Source of the DNA: an uncultured Roseburia sp.
GTDB lineage: Bacteria; Bacillota; Clostridia; Lachnospirales; Lachnospiraceae
Length of the DNA stretch: 39,904 bases
Direction: 5' to 3'
Assembly (NCBI GenBank): GCA_947564465.1
Contig: CANOCV010000026.1
Coordinates: forward strand, 1-39,904
Below are positions 16,994 through 26,129 of this stretch, piece after piece. The notes beneath the pieces were generated by a model, which did no database searches, was not told the DNA's origin, and worked only from the letters and a program-made list of their open reading frames with translations. Position numbers and translations under genes: made by a program. Positions within the stretch are counted from its first letter, which is position 1. The number at the start of each line of letters is the position of its first letter.

Positions 16994-18016
16994 TTAACGT
17001 CTGCCAACTTCCATATCCGTCTCGGTAACTACACTGTTTGTTTTTATGTAATCTATAATTTCATCCAGCTTTGTAAACGCCAGACCAACGTAGCTGTCGG
17101 CTGCTCCGTAATAAATCGCAATTTTTCCCGATTCACTGTCACAGATTGCCGCACACGGGAAACAGACATTCGGCACAAATCCACGCTCCTCGTACCATGT
17201 TTCCGGTGTCAGCAGGAAATTGCCGCATCTGTATTTTACAATCGACGGATTGTCGATATCTAAGATTGCGCCGCCAATGGAATACACATATCCGTTACAT
17301 GTCCCGCTTACACCATGGTAGAACAAAAGCCAGCCCTCTGATGTCTCAATCGGCGCCGCACCGCCGCCAATCTTTACGGATTCCCACCACTCACTGCTTT
17401 TTCCCATTACATGTCTGTGTCTGCCCCAATAAACCATATCCGGACTCTCACTGATAAAGATATCTCCAAACGGCGTATGTCCGCTGTCGGACGGCCGGGA
17501 CAACAGCATGTAGCTGCCGTTTACCTTTCTCGGGAACAGCACCGCATTGCGGTTAAACGGAAGAAACGGGTTTTCCAGCCTTGTAAATGTTTTAAAATCC
17601 GTTGTCTTCGCCATTCCGATCGCCGCCCCGTAAAAATCCTGACACCAGATAATATAGTAAGTGTCATCCACCTTCACCAGCCGCGGATCGTACGCGTATA
17701 CCGGCATAAAAGGCTTTCCGTCTTCATCCGTAAACGGAATCTTCTCTTTCTCAAAATCCCAGTGAATAGCATCCTTGCTTCTTCCCATATAAATATACGG
17801 AATGCCGTTTGTCTGCTCGCCGCGGAACACTCCTATAAACTCATCGCCATACGGCACAACCGCACTGTTAAAAATTCGTGCCACACCGTCTATCGGATTG
17901 CGGTCAATCACCGGATTTTCCGTGTATCTCCAAACCGGCGCTCCCTTTAGTCCTTCCGGCTTTTCCTGCCACGGAACATTCGGTACCGCCGGACCTATGA
18001 TTTTTACATCGCCCAT
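16994..18016 (-). CDS. GH130_2 beta-1,4-mannooligosaccharide phosphorylase
   Basis: Cytoplasmic inverting phosphorylase of 340 aa. It should split mannose from the non-reducing end of beta-1,4-mannooligosaccharides with phosphate, giving mannose 1-phosphate. The five-bladed propeller pattern of GH130 is visible, with the likely catalytic Asp110 in VYAYDPRLV, followed by the FNRNAVLFPRK and GGGAAPIETSEGW blocks typical of the family. I start it at the ATG at 18016, which overlaps the TGA of the preceding GH130_1 gene by one base (ATGA) and has GGAGGAG upstream. The longer reading frame to 18085 begins inside that gene and adds non-family sequence. Some relatives prefer Man-GlcNAc from N-glycans, so that substrate cannot be excluded, but the mannan genes around it favour mannooligosaccharides. 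Confidence 0.88.
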   Translation of the reverse strand: MGDVKIIGPAVPNVPWQEKPEGLKGAPVWRYTENPVIDRNPIDGVARIFNSAVVPYGDEFIGVFRGEQTNGIPYIYMGRSKDAIHWDFEKEKIPFTDEDGKPFMPVYAYDPRLVKVDDTYYIIWCQDFYGAAIGMAKTTDFKTFTRLENPFLPFNRNAVLFPRKVNGSYMLLSRPSDSGHTPFGDIFISESPDMVYWGRHRHVMGKSSEWWESVKIGGGAAPIETSEGWLLFYHGVSGTCNGYVYSIGGAILDIDNPSIVKYRCGNFLLTPETWYEERGFVPNVCFPCAAICDSESGKIAIYYGAADSYVGLAFTKLDEIIDYIKTNSVVTETDMEVGRR

Positions 18017-19197
18017 CACAAATCTCCTCCTTTCTTTAACAATTCCAAATTTCTTTCTATCAATTTGCAGCGCTGTGCCACACACTCTACACTTCTTCCC
18101 GGATCTCTTGGTGTTTTAAACACATAATCCGCAAGCTTATCGATTGTCGTCACCGCCACATGAACTCTCGTATCGCTGGAGGCGTAATAAATAAACACCT
18201 CCTGCCTCTCGTTCACAATCGCACCGTTTGTAAACACTACGTTGGATACGTCGCCGACCCTTTCGCTGCCTCTCGGCCCGATCAAAAGTCCCGACGGCTC
18301 TGCAATTACTTTGGAAGGATCGTTTAAATCCGTCGCAAAGGCATAAATTACATAGCGCAGTCCCGCCGCCGTATTTCGCACGCCATGGGCAATATGTATC
18401 CAGCCCAGTTCTGTCTTAATCGGCGTCGCTCCGGCTCCGTTCTTCGCTTCCGTAATTGTATGGTATTTGCGGAGACTGGTCATTTTCTCCTCATCTATCA
18501 CTGCATGCGTAATATCCTCACACAGTCCGAATCCGATACCTCCTCCGCTTCCTGTTTCGATAAAATCATCCATCGGTCTTGTATAAAACGCATACTTTCC
18601 GTCTACAAACTCGGGGTGAAGCACAACATTCCTCTGCTGCGGTGAATTTTTGGTGACAAGATTGTCAAGCCGTTCCCAATTCTTCAAGTCCCTGGTGCGG
18701 ACAATTCCCGCCGCCGCAACCGCTGCGGAAAGATCATTGACAGAGGTGTCCTTGCTCTCCGAACAGAAAACCCCGTATATATATCCGTCCTCGTGCTGTG
18801 TCAAGCGCATATCATAAACATTCGTCTCATTCGGACAGACATCCTCAAGCAAAATCGGATAATCCCAAAAACGAAAGCCATCCACGCCGTTGTCACTTTC
18901 CGCCACGCCAAAGAACGATTTTCTGTCGTTTCCCTCAATTCTTGCTACGAGATAATATTTTCCGTTCAGGTAAATCGCACCGGAATTCATCACCGCGTTT
19001 ATTCCCAACCGTTCCATGAAATACGGATTCGCCTCCGGGTCAAGATCATATCTCCATGTCAGCGGAATATGTTCCCTTGTCAAAACCGGATATTCATAAC
19101 GGTCATAGATTCCGTTATAAAAATCTGATTTTATATTTTTTCTTGCAAGCAGATTTTCCTGTTTTTCTAACTCCACATAATATTTTTCCTGCAACAT
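18016..19197 (-). CDS. GH130_1 4-O-beta-mannosyl-glucose phosphorylase
   Basis: Cytoplasmic phosphorylase of 393 aa, likely acting on Man-beta-1,4-Glc with phosphate to give mannose 1-phosphate and glucose. The long N-terminal helix-rich extension (residues 1-65), [10 protein letters not shown], the [10 protein letters not shown] block with likely catalytic Asp129, and the [17 protein letters not shown] block fit the GH130_1 subfamily. The start has AGGAG 7 nt before ATG. The next gene upstream is a cellobiose-2-epimerase-like enzyme that would make Man-Glc from mannobiose, so the two form a metabolic pair. The gene lies 21 bp after the epimerase and overlaps the GH130_2 start by one base, so all three are likely co-translated from one mRNA. 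Confidence 0.9.
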   Translation of the reverse strand: MLQEKYYVELEKQENLLARKNIKSDFYNGIYDRYEYPVLTREHIPLTWRYDLDPEANPYFMERLGINAVMNSGAIYLNGKYYLVARIEGNDRKSFFGVAESDNGVDGFRFWDYPILLEDVCPNETNVYDMRLTQHEDGYIYGVFCSESKDTSVNDLSAAVAAAGIVRTRDLKNWERLDNLVTKNSPQQRNVVLHPEFVDGKYAFYTRPMDDFIETGSGGGIGFGLCEDITHAVIDEEKMTSLRKYHTITEAKNGAGATPIKTELGWIHIAHGVRNTAAGLRYVIYAFATDLNDPSKVIAEPSGLLIGPRGSERVGDVSNVVFTNGAIVNERQEVFIYYASSDTRVHVAVTTIDKLADYVFKTPRDPGRSVECVAQRCKLIERNLELLKKGGDL

Positions 19198-19218
19198 AGG
19201 TTCTCCTCACATCATCTT

Positions 19219-20388
19219 TTACTTTTCCAGACGCCTGATTACTTCAAGGCACATTCTTCCGTTGTGGTACGGACATTTCCACTGCTCCACAATCGGTCTT
19301 CCCTCAAACGGCCTTCCGTCTTTATCCACTTCCCAAAACCATTCGGAGCCGCTTCTTGCATCAATCAAATATTCCTGAATAAACTGCCATATGCTTTCCG
19401 CCGCCTCTAAATATTCTTTTTTTGATGTATCCTTCTCATAAGCATTTACAAAACCCACGATTGCCTCAGCCTGCACCCACCAGACACGGCGCTCGTTGAC
19501 TACGCCCTTTTCGCACTCATTTGCAAGCGAACGGCCGTCAAACGCCGCCTTGTACACCTGGGCAGTCAGATCTTTGGTAATCTCTGTCATCCTCTGCTCA
19601 TATGTCTTGTCGCCGAGAACCTTTGTGCCGCGGTCTATCAGCCATGCCGCTTCGATATCGTGACCATAGGAACACAGATCAATCAGGCTTTTGTAATTCT
19701 TGTCAAAGAATACCTCCTGGCGATGCAATGCGGGGTTATACACCTTCCCGGCAATCACATCCAGTATCCACATCAGCCTTTGCTTCACGTCCTCTCCGCC
19801 GGCTACCCTGTACAATTCCGTATACGCCTCAAATACATGTAAAAGCGTATTCATCGTTTTATCCGCCAGCACTCCGTTTTCCGAAAGCTTCTCATTAGAC
19901 TCGGGCTCAAACTTCCTCGTAAACGCCTCCAGATATCCCTGCCCGTCGCGGCACTTTGCTTCAATCAGCTCAAACAAACTCCTCGCCATTGCAAGCGCCT
20001 CTTCATTTCCCGAAGCTTTATAATAGGAAGAAAGTGCATAAATTGCGAATGCCTGATTGTATGTATGTTTTGTCGTATCCTCCGGCGTCCCGTCATACTT
20101 TAAGGACCAATAGATGCCGCCGTATTCCTTATCCCGGCAAAACTCCTTCAAAAACTTGAATCCATGCTCCGCCTCCTTAAGCAGGCTTTCATCGCGAAGA
20201 AGCATATAGGCATTTGAAAAAAACCAGGTGATTCTGCTGTTTAAAATACATCCCTTTACGGCCTTCTTATCAAGCTTCAAATCGTAATCCAGCCAGCCGT
20301 AGTAACCGCCGTTTTCTTCATCCCTTAAATTTTTCCAAAACGGAATAATTCCCGTAAGTAAATGCTTTTTTATCTCATCTACCATCAT
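19219..20388 (-). CDS. Cellobiose 2-epimerase family enzyme (mannobiose epimerase)
   Basis: Cytoplasmic epimerase of 389 aa from the N-acylglucosamine 2-epimerase superfamily. In this pathway it would convert mannobiose to 4-O-beta-mannosyl-glucose, the substrate of the neighbouring GH130_1 enzyme. The (alpha/alpha)6-barrel signatures are all seen: SRITWFFSNAY (Arg52), TLLHVFEAY (His184), YGHDIEAAW (His243, Glu246, Trp249), VWWVQAEA (Trp304, Glu308) and PYHNGRMC (His375). These closely match residues I recall as essential in the Ruminococcus albus enzyme. The start was set at the first of two adjacent ATGs (20388), 8 nt after GGAG. A longer reading frame would run back into the permease gene and is unlikely. 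The gene begins 16 bp after the permease stop. Confidence 0.9.
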   Translation of the reverse strand: MMVDEIKKHLLTGIIPFWKNLRDEENGGYYGWLDYDLKLDKKAVKGCILNSRITWFFSNAYMLLRDESLLKEAEHGFKFLKEFCRDKEYGGIYWSLKYDGTPEDTTKHTYNQAFAIYALSSYYKASGNEEALAMARSLFELIEAKCRDGQGYLEAFTRKFEPESNEKLSENGVLADKTMNTLLHVFEAYTELYRVAGGEDVKQRLMWILDVIAGKVYNPALHRQEVFFDKNYKSLIDLCSYGHDIEAAWLIDRGTKVLGDKTYEQRMTEITKDLTAQVYKAAFDGRSLANECEKGVVNERRVWWVQAEAIVGFVNAYEKDTSKKEYLEAAESIWQFIQEYLIDARSGSEWFWEVDKDGRPFEGRPIVEQWKCPYHNGRMCLEVIRRLEK

Positions 20389-20404
20389 CGCTCTTACTCC
20401 TAAC

Positions 20405-21274
20405 TTATCCCTTGACAGCGCCTGCCGTGATACCGCTGTAAATCTGATTCTGACAGAGAATAAATACAATCAATGCCGGCAGAACAGATATAATTACGCC
20501 CGCACAGATCAGGTTATACTGACTTCCAAGCGGTCCCGTAAAGGTATACAGCGAGGTTGCAACTACGCCTAAGGTTCTTTTATCCTGCAAATACAGGTTC
20601 GAACAGTAGTATTCGTTGTATACGGCTACGCCCTTTAATACCATACAGGTTACAATTGCAGGCTTTAACAGCGGAAGCATGATTTTCCAGTAAATCTTAA
20701 AATAGGAAGCCCCGTCAATAATGGCCGACTCATCCAATGACACCGGAATATTCTCCATATACTGTATGAAAATATAAATGGATATAACGTCGGTTCCCAT
20801 GCTCATAATAATGTAGCCATACAAGTGGTTGATAAATCCAAGCCCCTGCATAATCTGATATACGCTGACCTGCATTGCAATACCCGGAAGCAGCGTCGCA
20901 AACAAGAACAGGTTACGGATCAGCCCGTTCCCCGGAAACCGGAAACGATTCAACACATATGCCAGCTGCGTACCGATGACAATTGCCCCGAACAATACAC
21001 AGACAAGAATAATTCCCGAATTAATAAACGCTCTTCCCATATTTGCCTTTGTGAACGCTTCGGTAAAGTTTGAAAAGTTCAGCCAGCTTTCCGGCATCGT
21101 CATAACATTTGTGCTCATATACTCTTCATCAGTCTTAAACGCTGTAATTACGCAGGACACGATTGGAAGCACAGCCACAATCCCGAAAAATACCAGAGAA
21201 AAATATTTTATAAATGTCCTTATGATAACTCCGGCACTGTAATGCCTTGTTACTTTTTTTGACTGCTGCGCCAT
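20405..21274 (-). CDS. ABC sugar transporter permease, MalG type
   Basis: Integral membrane permease of 289 aa, one half of the channel that brings mannooligosaccharides into the cell. Six hydrophobic helices are visible, starting at about residues 22-45, and the EAA loop that docks the ATPase is seen in DESAIIDGASYFKIYWKIMLP. The C-terminus is short. AAAGGAGCGG precedes the ATG, which lies one base after the stop of the partner permease, so translation is coupled. No ATPase gene lies in the window, so a shared multi-sugar ATPase (MsmK type) elsewhere must energise the transporter. Confidence 0.9.
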   Translation of the reverse strand: MAQQSKKVTRHYSAGVIIRTFIKYFSLVFFGIVAVLPIVSCVITAFKTDEEYMSTNVMTMPESWLNFSNFTEAFTKANMGRAFINSGIILVCVLFGAIVIGTQLAYVLNRFRFPGNGLIRNLFLFATLLPGIAMQVSVYQIMQGLGFINHLYGYIIMSMGTDVISIYIFIQYMENIPVSLDESAIIDGASYFKIYWKIMLPLLKPAIVTCMVLKGVAVYNEYYCSNLYLQDKRTLGVVATSLYTFTGPLGSQYNLICAGVIISVLPALIVFILCQNQIYSGITAGAVKG

Positions 21275-21275
21275 A

Positions 21276-22322
21276 TTACACCGCTCCTTTCCGTACCGTC
21301 AGACTGCCCTGCTTCGCCAGTTCTTTCTTACGCTGCTTCTCCAGCTTTTTCCGGCGCTTCTTCGCATCATATGTCTCATCATCGGAATCCGAATTGCGGA
21401 AGATATATTTAAAGAAGAGTTTTTGTAAGATTGTCGCCGCAAAAATAATTACAAGAAGCACAACTGCCATCGCGGACGCCAATCCGACCTTTTGGCTTGT
21501 ATGCGCTATTTCATTCATAACTACGAAATATGTTCCCGTTCCGTTCTTTCCGCTTGTAATAACAAATGGCGGATCGAACGCGCTGAGAGAACCGGTAATT
21601 GACAAAATCACATTCAATGTCACGATTGTCTTTATACTCGGCAGGATGATGTGCATAAACTGTTGAAATTTATTCGCGCCATCCAGCTCGGCCGCTTCGT
21701 ACATCTCTGCATCCACAGACATGATTGCCCCGATGAAAAGCACCATATTCTGACCGAAATACCTCCATACAGAGGAAGCCACCAGCGACCAGTTATTGAT
21801 ACTCTGATCCTTCAGCCAATACGGAAGATTGTCTAATTGAAACCCGCACCACTGCAGTACGGTATCAAACACAAATCCTCTGGTATAGAAAAACTTGAAT
21901 ATAAATCCGATTGCAATTCCGCTAATCAGATACGGAAAAAACATCAGACCTTTAAACAGGTTGCCGCCCTTTGTTTTAAAGCTCAGCATGGTTGCCAGAT
22001 ACAGGGCAATCACAAGCTGCAAAATAGATCCGACCATATAATAAAGACTTAGCTTTATCGCACCAAAGCAGTCATCTCTTGAAAATACTGCTTTATAATT
22101 TTCCCAGCCGACAAACACACGCTTATCCACCGGTGTAGAATACTTCATTTTATAGAAGCTGAATTTTACCATTTCTCCAAATGGCAGATATGTAAATACA
22201 AACAATAACAGCAATGGTATGAACATAAATGCAAGTATGATGATTGTCTGCTGTCCTTTTCTGCTTTTGAGCCATTCACGAAAATTGAAGGGCCTTTTCT
22301 TTTTTACTGTTGCTGCAGTCAT
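21276..22322 (-). CDS. ABC sugar transporter permease, MalF type
   Basis: Partner permease of 348 aa. It has a basic cytoplasmic N-terminus, six predicted helices (the first near residues 25-47), and the EAA docking loop AAELDGANKFQQFMHIILPS. A long, highly charged Lys/Glu/Arg tail of about 50 residues follows the last helix, longer than usual for the family. The ATG at 22322 has GGAGG 8 nt upstream. A GTG three codons earlier lies within that ribosome site and cannot be the start. It follows the solute-binding protein gene across a 142-bp gap that contains a GC-rich hairpin. Confidence 0.9.
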   Translation of the reverse strand: MTAATVKKKRPFNFREWLKSRKGQQTIIILAFMFIPLLLLFVFTYLPFGEMVKFSFYKMKYSTPVDKRVFVGWENYKAVFSRDDCFGAIKLSLYYMVGSILQLVIALYLATMLSFKTKGGNLFKGLMFFPYLISGIAIGFIFKFFYTRGFVFDTVLQWCGFQLDNLPYWLKDQSINNWSLVASSVWRYFGQNMVLFIGAIMSVDAEMYEAAELDGANKFQQFMHIILPSIKTIVTLNVILSITGSLSAFDPPFVITSGKNGTGTYFVVMNEIAHTSQKVGLASAMAVVLLVIIFAATILQKLFFKYIFRNSDSDDETYDAKKRRKKLEKQRKKELAKQGSLTVRKGAV

Positions 22323-22352
22323 GGGGCGCACCTCCTTGCCCTGTTTTTAACT

Positions 22353-22375
22353 CGGGCCGGTATTACGCCGGCCCG
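22353..22375 (-). other. GC-rich intercistronic hairpin after the binding-protein gene
   Basis: CGGGCCGG and CCGGCCCG (8 bp, 7-nt loop) stand between the binding-protein gene and the permease genes. There is no U-tract behind it on the minus strand, so it is better read as an mRNA 3'-end stabiliser. That would raise binding-protein levels over the permeases, as in other sugar ABC operons. Confidence 0.65.
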
Positions 22376-22464
22376 GAAAAAGGATTCTATTTTTATTTTT
22401 ATCTCAACTACTCTGTTGCCGCTTCACTCTCGGAACCGCCAGTAACCTCTACACCCTCGGACTC

Positions 22465-23895
22465 CTATGCGTCTGTCCAAAGCTGATTCCACTCATTCAT
22501 AATGTCGTCAAAGCTCTTTGCGCCGGTTGATGCATTTTCTACAATGCTCATAACCTTATCATCTCCGCCCTGATTTACCATTAATTCTGAATTTGTATTT
22601 AATGCGTTTAACGTATCCTCTTCACCTGCAACTGCCGGATCGTCAACTACAAACTCGACATCTGCAAATGCTCCGTAGAAATCAGGCATTGCCGTATCTG
22701 ATGCCGCGATCGGAAGTCCTCCCTCGTTGTACGACATACCGGATTTCTCTGTCATGTATTTTACGAACAATAAGGACGCCTGTTTCTGTGTATCGTCTGT
22801 ATCTGTACAGATACCGAAGCAGTAATCCGGTCCTGCGGAAGAGTACTGCTTACCGTTTACGGTTATCGGGAACGGCATATATGCAATATCATCTGCGTTC
22901 TCGCCTGCTGCCTGCATCTGAGGAACCGCCCAGGAACCAAGTACCATACATGCAATCTGTCCGTTGTTGATCATACCCTTTGAGCCTTCCCAGTCAGTTG
23001 TCGAATAATCTTCTTCTGTCAGCCCATTAGATACCGCATCATATAAAACCTTATATACGTTGTAAGCATGTGTTCCGTCTCCAGGATCCGAGAACGGATT
23101 TGATGTGTGAAGCAGCTTCTGATTCATATATGTACTGTCACCCGTAGCAGATCCGCCAATTGCAGCATCCCACTGACCGCCCATCGTCCATTTTGCCGCG
23201 TAGTTCGTGTAAAGCGGTATGATATCGCTGTTATAATCTTTGATTTTCTGTAATACCTCAAGGAACGCATCCGGTGTTTTCGGAAGCTCCGTAATGCCTG
23301 CCGCCTCAAACACTGCCTTGTTATATACGATGCCTCCGTTTGCTCCTGCCATATAAGGAATCCCGTATACCTGATTCTCATAAATCTGGTTGTTCAGGTA
23401 GTTAACCTGCGTTTTCATGGAATCAAGGTCACCGTACGACATGAAATATGTAGACAAATCCGCCTTATCTACCTCCGGGATCATCATGATATCTCCCCAG
23501 TCACCGCCCTGCAGACGAAGAAGCGTCTCATTTGCGTAATCTGTAATCCCCTCTACATCAACGGTAATGTTAGGATACAGCTCGTTAAACCCATCAATAT
23601 ACTCCTGATATGGATGCTCTGCATCGCTCTCCAAAAGATCCGTTCTGTTTGTAAGAACTTTAATTGTTGCCGTTATATCTGTCCCTGTCTCGCCAAGCAC
23701 GATATCCGTGTATCCGACCAACCCGTCTGTGCCGCCCGACTCGTCGCTTTCCGGTGTCTTTGCCTCCGTACCTGTTTTGTCATCCTCTGTCTTGTTGTCC
23801 GGCTTCTTTGCGTCGTTTCCGTTGCTGCCGCACCCTACAACGCCAAGCGTCATGACAGCTGCCATTGAAAGTGCCAAAAACTTCTTTAACTTCAT
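22465..23895 (-). CDS. Extracellular sugar-binding lipoprotein of the ABC transporter
   Basis: Lipid-anchored solute-binding protein of 476 aa, first gene of the mannan operon, likely capturing mannooligosaccharides for the two permeases. Signal peptide and lipobox VVGC (Cys22) are clear, followed by an Asp/Lys/Thr/Glu-rich spacer (about 25-58) and a family 1 binding fold from about residue 65 with the usual TVDVEGITDYANETLLRL-type and GSWAVPQM segments. AAGGAGG lies 8 nt before the ATG. Oddity: beyond the TAG stop at 22465-22467 the same frame continues for 18 codons of coding-like sequence, ESEGVEVTGGSESEAATE, and then ends in another TAG at 22408-22410. The mature protein may have lost, or conditionally keep, this acidic tail. 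Confidence 0.92.
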   Translation of the reverse strand: MKLKKFLALSMAAVMTLGVVGCGSNGNDAKKPDNKTEDDKTGTEAKTPESDESGGTDGLVGYTDIVLGETGTDITATIKVLTNRTDLLESDAEHPYQEYIDGFNELYPNITVDVEGITDYANETLLRLQGGDWGDIMMIPEVDKADLSTYFMSYGDLDSMKTQVNYLNNQIYENQVYGIPYMAGANGGIVYNKAVFEAAGITELPKTPDAFLEVLQKIKDYNSDIIPLYTNYAAKWTMGGQWDAAIGGSATGDSTYMNQKLLHTSNPFSDPGDGTHAYNVYKVLYDAVSNGLTEEDYSTTDWEGSKGMINNGQIACMVLGSWAVPQMQAAGENADDIAYMPFPITVNGKQYSSAGPDYCFGICTDTDDTQKQASLLFVKYMTEKSGMSYNEGGLPIAASDTAMPDFYGAFADVEFVVDDPAVAGEEDTLNALNTNSELMVNQGGDDKVMSIVENASTGAKSFDDIMNEWNQLWTDA

Positions 23896-24205
23896 AATAT
23901 ATTCCTCCTTGGATTTTTTGTTACCTCTTTGTAACTTAATTTAATTATACATATTTTATTTAATTAATCATCTACTATTATTGTTTTTAATCACTCATTA
24001 TTGCATTTCCTGTCAACTTCCACATATTATACAATTTTACAATTACATTTTTGTGCACTTATTATATCTATATTTTTCATTTTAAACTAAATTATTTCCA
24101 TTTTGATTTATTTTAGTCATGTTTTTCCCTTTACATTCTTTTATCAAGCAATTATAATATAAATAATTCAACATTATTTTACGAATTTGCAGAAAGGATA
24201 TGATT
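23896..24205. other. Divergent control region between transporter operon and AraC gene
   Basis: These 310 bp are very AT-rich and hold no gene. The plus-strand promoter of the AraC gene is clear. For the transporter operon a minus-strand TTGACA (24011-24016) is visible but no good -10 box at 16-18 nt, which suggests activator dependence. Close to the binding-protein start lie GTTAC-N6-GTAAC (23920-23935) and ATTAAGTTA (23932-23940, minus strand), possible regulator sites. Confidence 0.55.
24130..24158 (+). promoter_or_regulatory. Sigma-A promoter of the AraC regulator
   Basis: TTTACA (24130-24135), a 17-nt spacer and a perfect TATAAT (24153-24158) lie 47 bp before the start codon. It is the best sigma-A promoter match in the window. 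Confidence 0.75.
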
Positions 24206-25078
24206 ATGGATATACGACAGAATCTTTTTCACTCCGCCGTACACTTAGACAAAGAATTTATTTCTCTTCTTGCCGGAGGACTTGTCAGAACACCTTCACC
24301 TTCGTTCTACGATGTCCTGGAATCCTCCTGCTATATGCTCTTATATACACATTCCGGAAACGGCAGTCTTGCCTCAATGGGAAAAACAATTTCCCTTTCG
24401 GAAAACACCCTGCTCTTTTGGGACTGCGAGAAGCCCTTCAAACTAAATGCTTCCTCTCCTATATGGGGATTCCATATACTTTTCCTTGAAGGAAACACCG
24501 TTTCTTCCTATTATAAATACTTCCAATCACACGGCCCGCTCTATCATATCGCGCCTTCCTCCGATATCCCGTCTTACTTACAGCGACTGGATTCATTGGC
24601 GGTCATTGATACTACCTCAAAAGCGCTGACAGCCTCGAAGTGGCTCACAGATATCCTGACGGAAATCTGTGTTGTCACAATGAGTTCAGATACGCACGAG
24701 GCGCATATACCAGCCTATATTATGGAAATGAAACAATTATTGGATAATTCTTACGAGATGAACTTCTCGCTTACAGACTTTGAAAAAAGATTCGGCATCA
24801 GCAAGTATCGGCTCTGCCGTGAATTTTCACATCATTATCAACAGCCTCCGATACAATATTTAAATGCCAGACGAATTGACGCAGCAAAAGACCTGCTGCT
24901 TACTACCGATATGCCCGTTCATGAAGTCGGTTCTGCCGTAGGCATTGACAACACCAACCACTTTATCAGCTTATTTAAAAAAAATACCGGAACCACCCCG
25001 TTTGCATTCAAACAGGGGGCTCCGGCCTCTATACGCTCCTTACACTTTTCCTACAAACCAGACTGCCGTCCACAATAA
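24206..25078 (+). CDS. AraC-family transcriptional regulator
   Basis: The only plus-strand gene, 290 aa. The N-terminal half (1-165) is a cupin-like ligand-binding region. The C-terminal 100 residues hold two helix-turn-helix motifs (SLTDFEKRFGISKYRLCREF and VHEVGSAVGIDNTNHFISLF). It faces the transporter operon across a divergent control region, so it probably activates that operon in response to a mannan-derived sugar, but the ligand is not readable. The ATG at 24206 is preferred over the one at 24200 because AAAGGA lies 7 nt before it. Its 3' end runs 50 bp into the 3' end of the convergent LacI gene, so the last 16 codons and the stop lie antisense to LacI coding sequence. Confidence 0.88.
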   Translation: MDIRQNLFHSAVHLDKEFISLLAGGLVRTPSPSFYDVLESSCYMLLYTHSGNGSLASMGKTISLSENTLLFWDCEKPFKLNASSPIWGFHILFLEGNTVSSYYKYFQSHGPLYHIAPSSDIPSYLQRLDSLAVIDTTSKALTASKWLTDILTEICVVTMSSDTHEAHIPAYIMEMKQLLDNSYEMNFSLTDFEKRFGISKYRLCREFSHHYQQPPIQYLNARRIDAAKDLLLTTDMPVHEVGSAVGIDNTNHFISLFKKNTGTTPFAFKQGAPASIRSLHFSYKPDCRPQ

Positions 25079-26048
25079 AGACACCCGGCTTATAATGTGG
25101 ATTCTCAATCTTTTTTATGATATTATGAACAACTCTCCGCGCCATCTCCCTCATATCTACCTCATAAGTTGTGATTTCCACATCACATAAGCCCGGATAC
25201 AGATAATTGTCAAACCCTACTACGGAAATATCATCCGGTACCTTATATCCCTTGCGCTCAAGTTTTCTTATCAGATAGCTCGCCGTCAAATCACTGTTGC
25301 AGACAAACGCTGTCGGCATATCTTCCGGCAGGTTTATCAGATTGTCCTCATCAATCATTCCGCTCCCCAGATGGCGGTCAGGGATAATATAATCCTCTCT
25401 GTATTCAATGCCGTGCTCCAGCAAAGATTTACGGTAACCGAAATAGCGGTCTGTAATGCTCTTTGTTGAGAGAAGCGTGCCTACATACGCAATCTTGCGA
25501 TGTCCCATCTGGTACAGATAATTTGTCAGTACATATGCACCGTAAAATCCGTTCGATATCACGGCATCGCACCCCTGCTCCTCATCATAAAAATCAAGAT
25601 ACAAAACGGGCGTCTTTCCAAATTGGTTTAACCCTCTCAGATATCCCTTAGACATCCCTCCGATAATAACCACTGCGTCCGCCTTTTTTTCCAGCATCAG
25701 CTTGGGAAGATTCCCCTCCTCCTCGTCTGTGGAACTGACTACCTCCAACAGTGTAAAACAATTTTTAGAGACCGCCTTTGTTGTCACCTCCTGATACATT
25801 TGCCAATAGAAGGAATCATATTTATCAAGATAATGCTCCGGTATCAGTACCCCTATATTATAGCTCTTATGTGTCTGCTGCTTCTTCGTAGCGGAGGGCT
25901 GTTTGTATCCCATCTCATCCGCGAGCGCCTTTATTCGTTCTCTTAACTCTTCACTTACGCCTTTTTGATCTGATAATGCCTTGGAAACCGTTACGGTGCT
26001 CACTCCTACGCGCACTGCAATGTCCGACAGCTTCACTGCTTTCGCCAT
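25029..26048 (-). CDS. LacI-family transcriptional repressor
   Basis: DNA-binding regulator of 339 aa. The N-terminal helix-turn-helix and hinge (VKLSDIAVRVGVSTVTVSKAL, residues 6-26) are followed by a periplasmic-binding-protein-like sensor domain (about 62-335) that includes the DDISVVGFDN segment typical of the family. It lies between the GH36 gene and the AraC gene and probably represses the mannan genes until an oligosaccharide binds. AGGATACAGGA precedes the ATG. An ATTAAGTTA motif lies upstream at 26110-26118 and recurs before the mannanase and transporter genes, a possible operator. The C-terminus overlaps the convergent AraC gene by 50 bp. Confidence 0.92.
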   Translation of the reverse strand: MAKAVKLSDIAVRVGVSTVTVSKALSDQKGVSEELRERIKALADEMGYKQPSATKKQQTHKSYNIGVLIPEHYLDKYDSFYWQMYQEVTTKAVSKNCFTLLEVVSSTDEEEGNLPKLMLEKKADAVVIIGGMSKGYLRGLNQFGKTPVLYLDFYDEEQGCDAVISNGFYGAYVLTNYLYQMGHRKIAYVGTLLSTKSITDRYFGYRKSLLEHGIEYREDYIIPDRHLGSGMIDEDNLINLPEDMPTAFVCNSDLTASYLIRKLERKGYKVPDDISVVGFDNYLYPGLCDVEITTYEVDMREMARRVVHNIIKKIENPHYKPGVFIVDGSLVCRKSVRSV

Positions 26049-26129
26049 TCCTGTATCCTCGCCCTTCTTAATGTTTTGCTTTTCTTTCAGGTACTTGATT
26101 ATCTGTACTTAACTTAATTTTAACCTAAT

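Noticed and set aside
18017..18085. Upstream in-frame extension of the GH130_2 gene
   Set aside because: It lies inside the preceding GH130_1 gene, adds non-family residues, and the ATG at 18016 has a strong ribosome site.
23988..24016. TTGACA with TGATTA at 17 nt as the transporter promoter
   Set aside because: The -35 is perfect but the -10 matches the consensus at one base only, so I do not call it a promoter.
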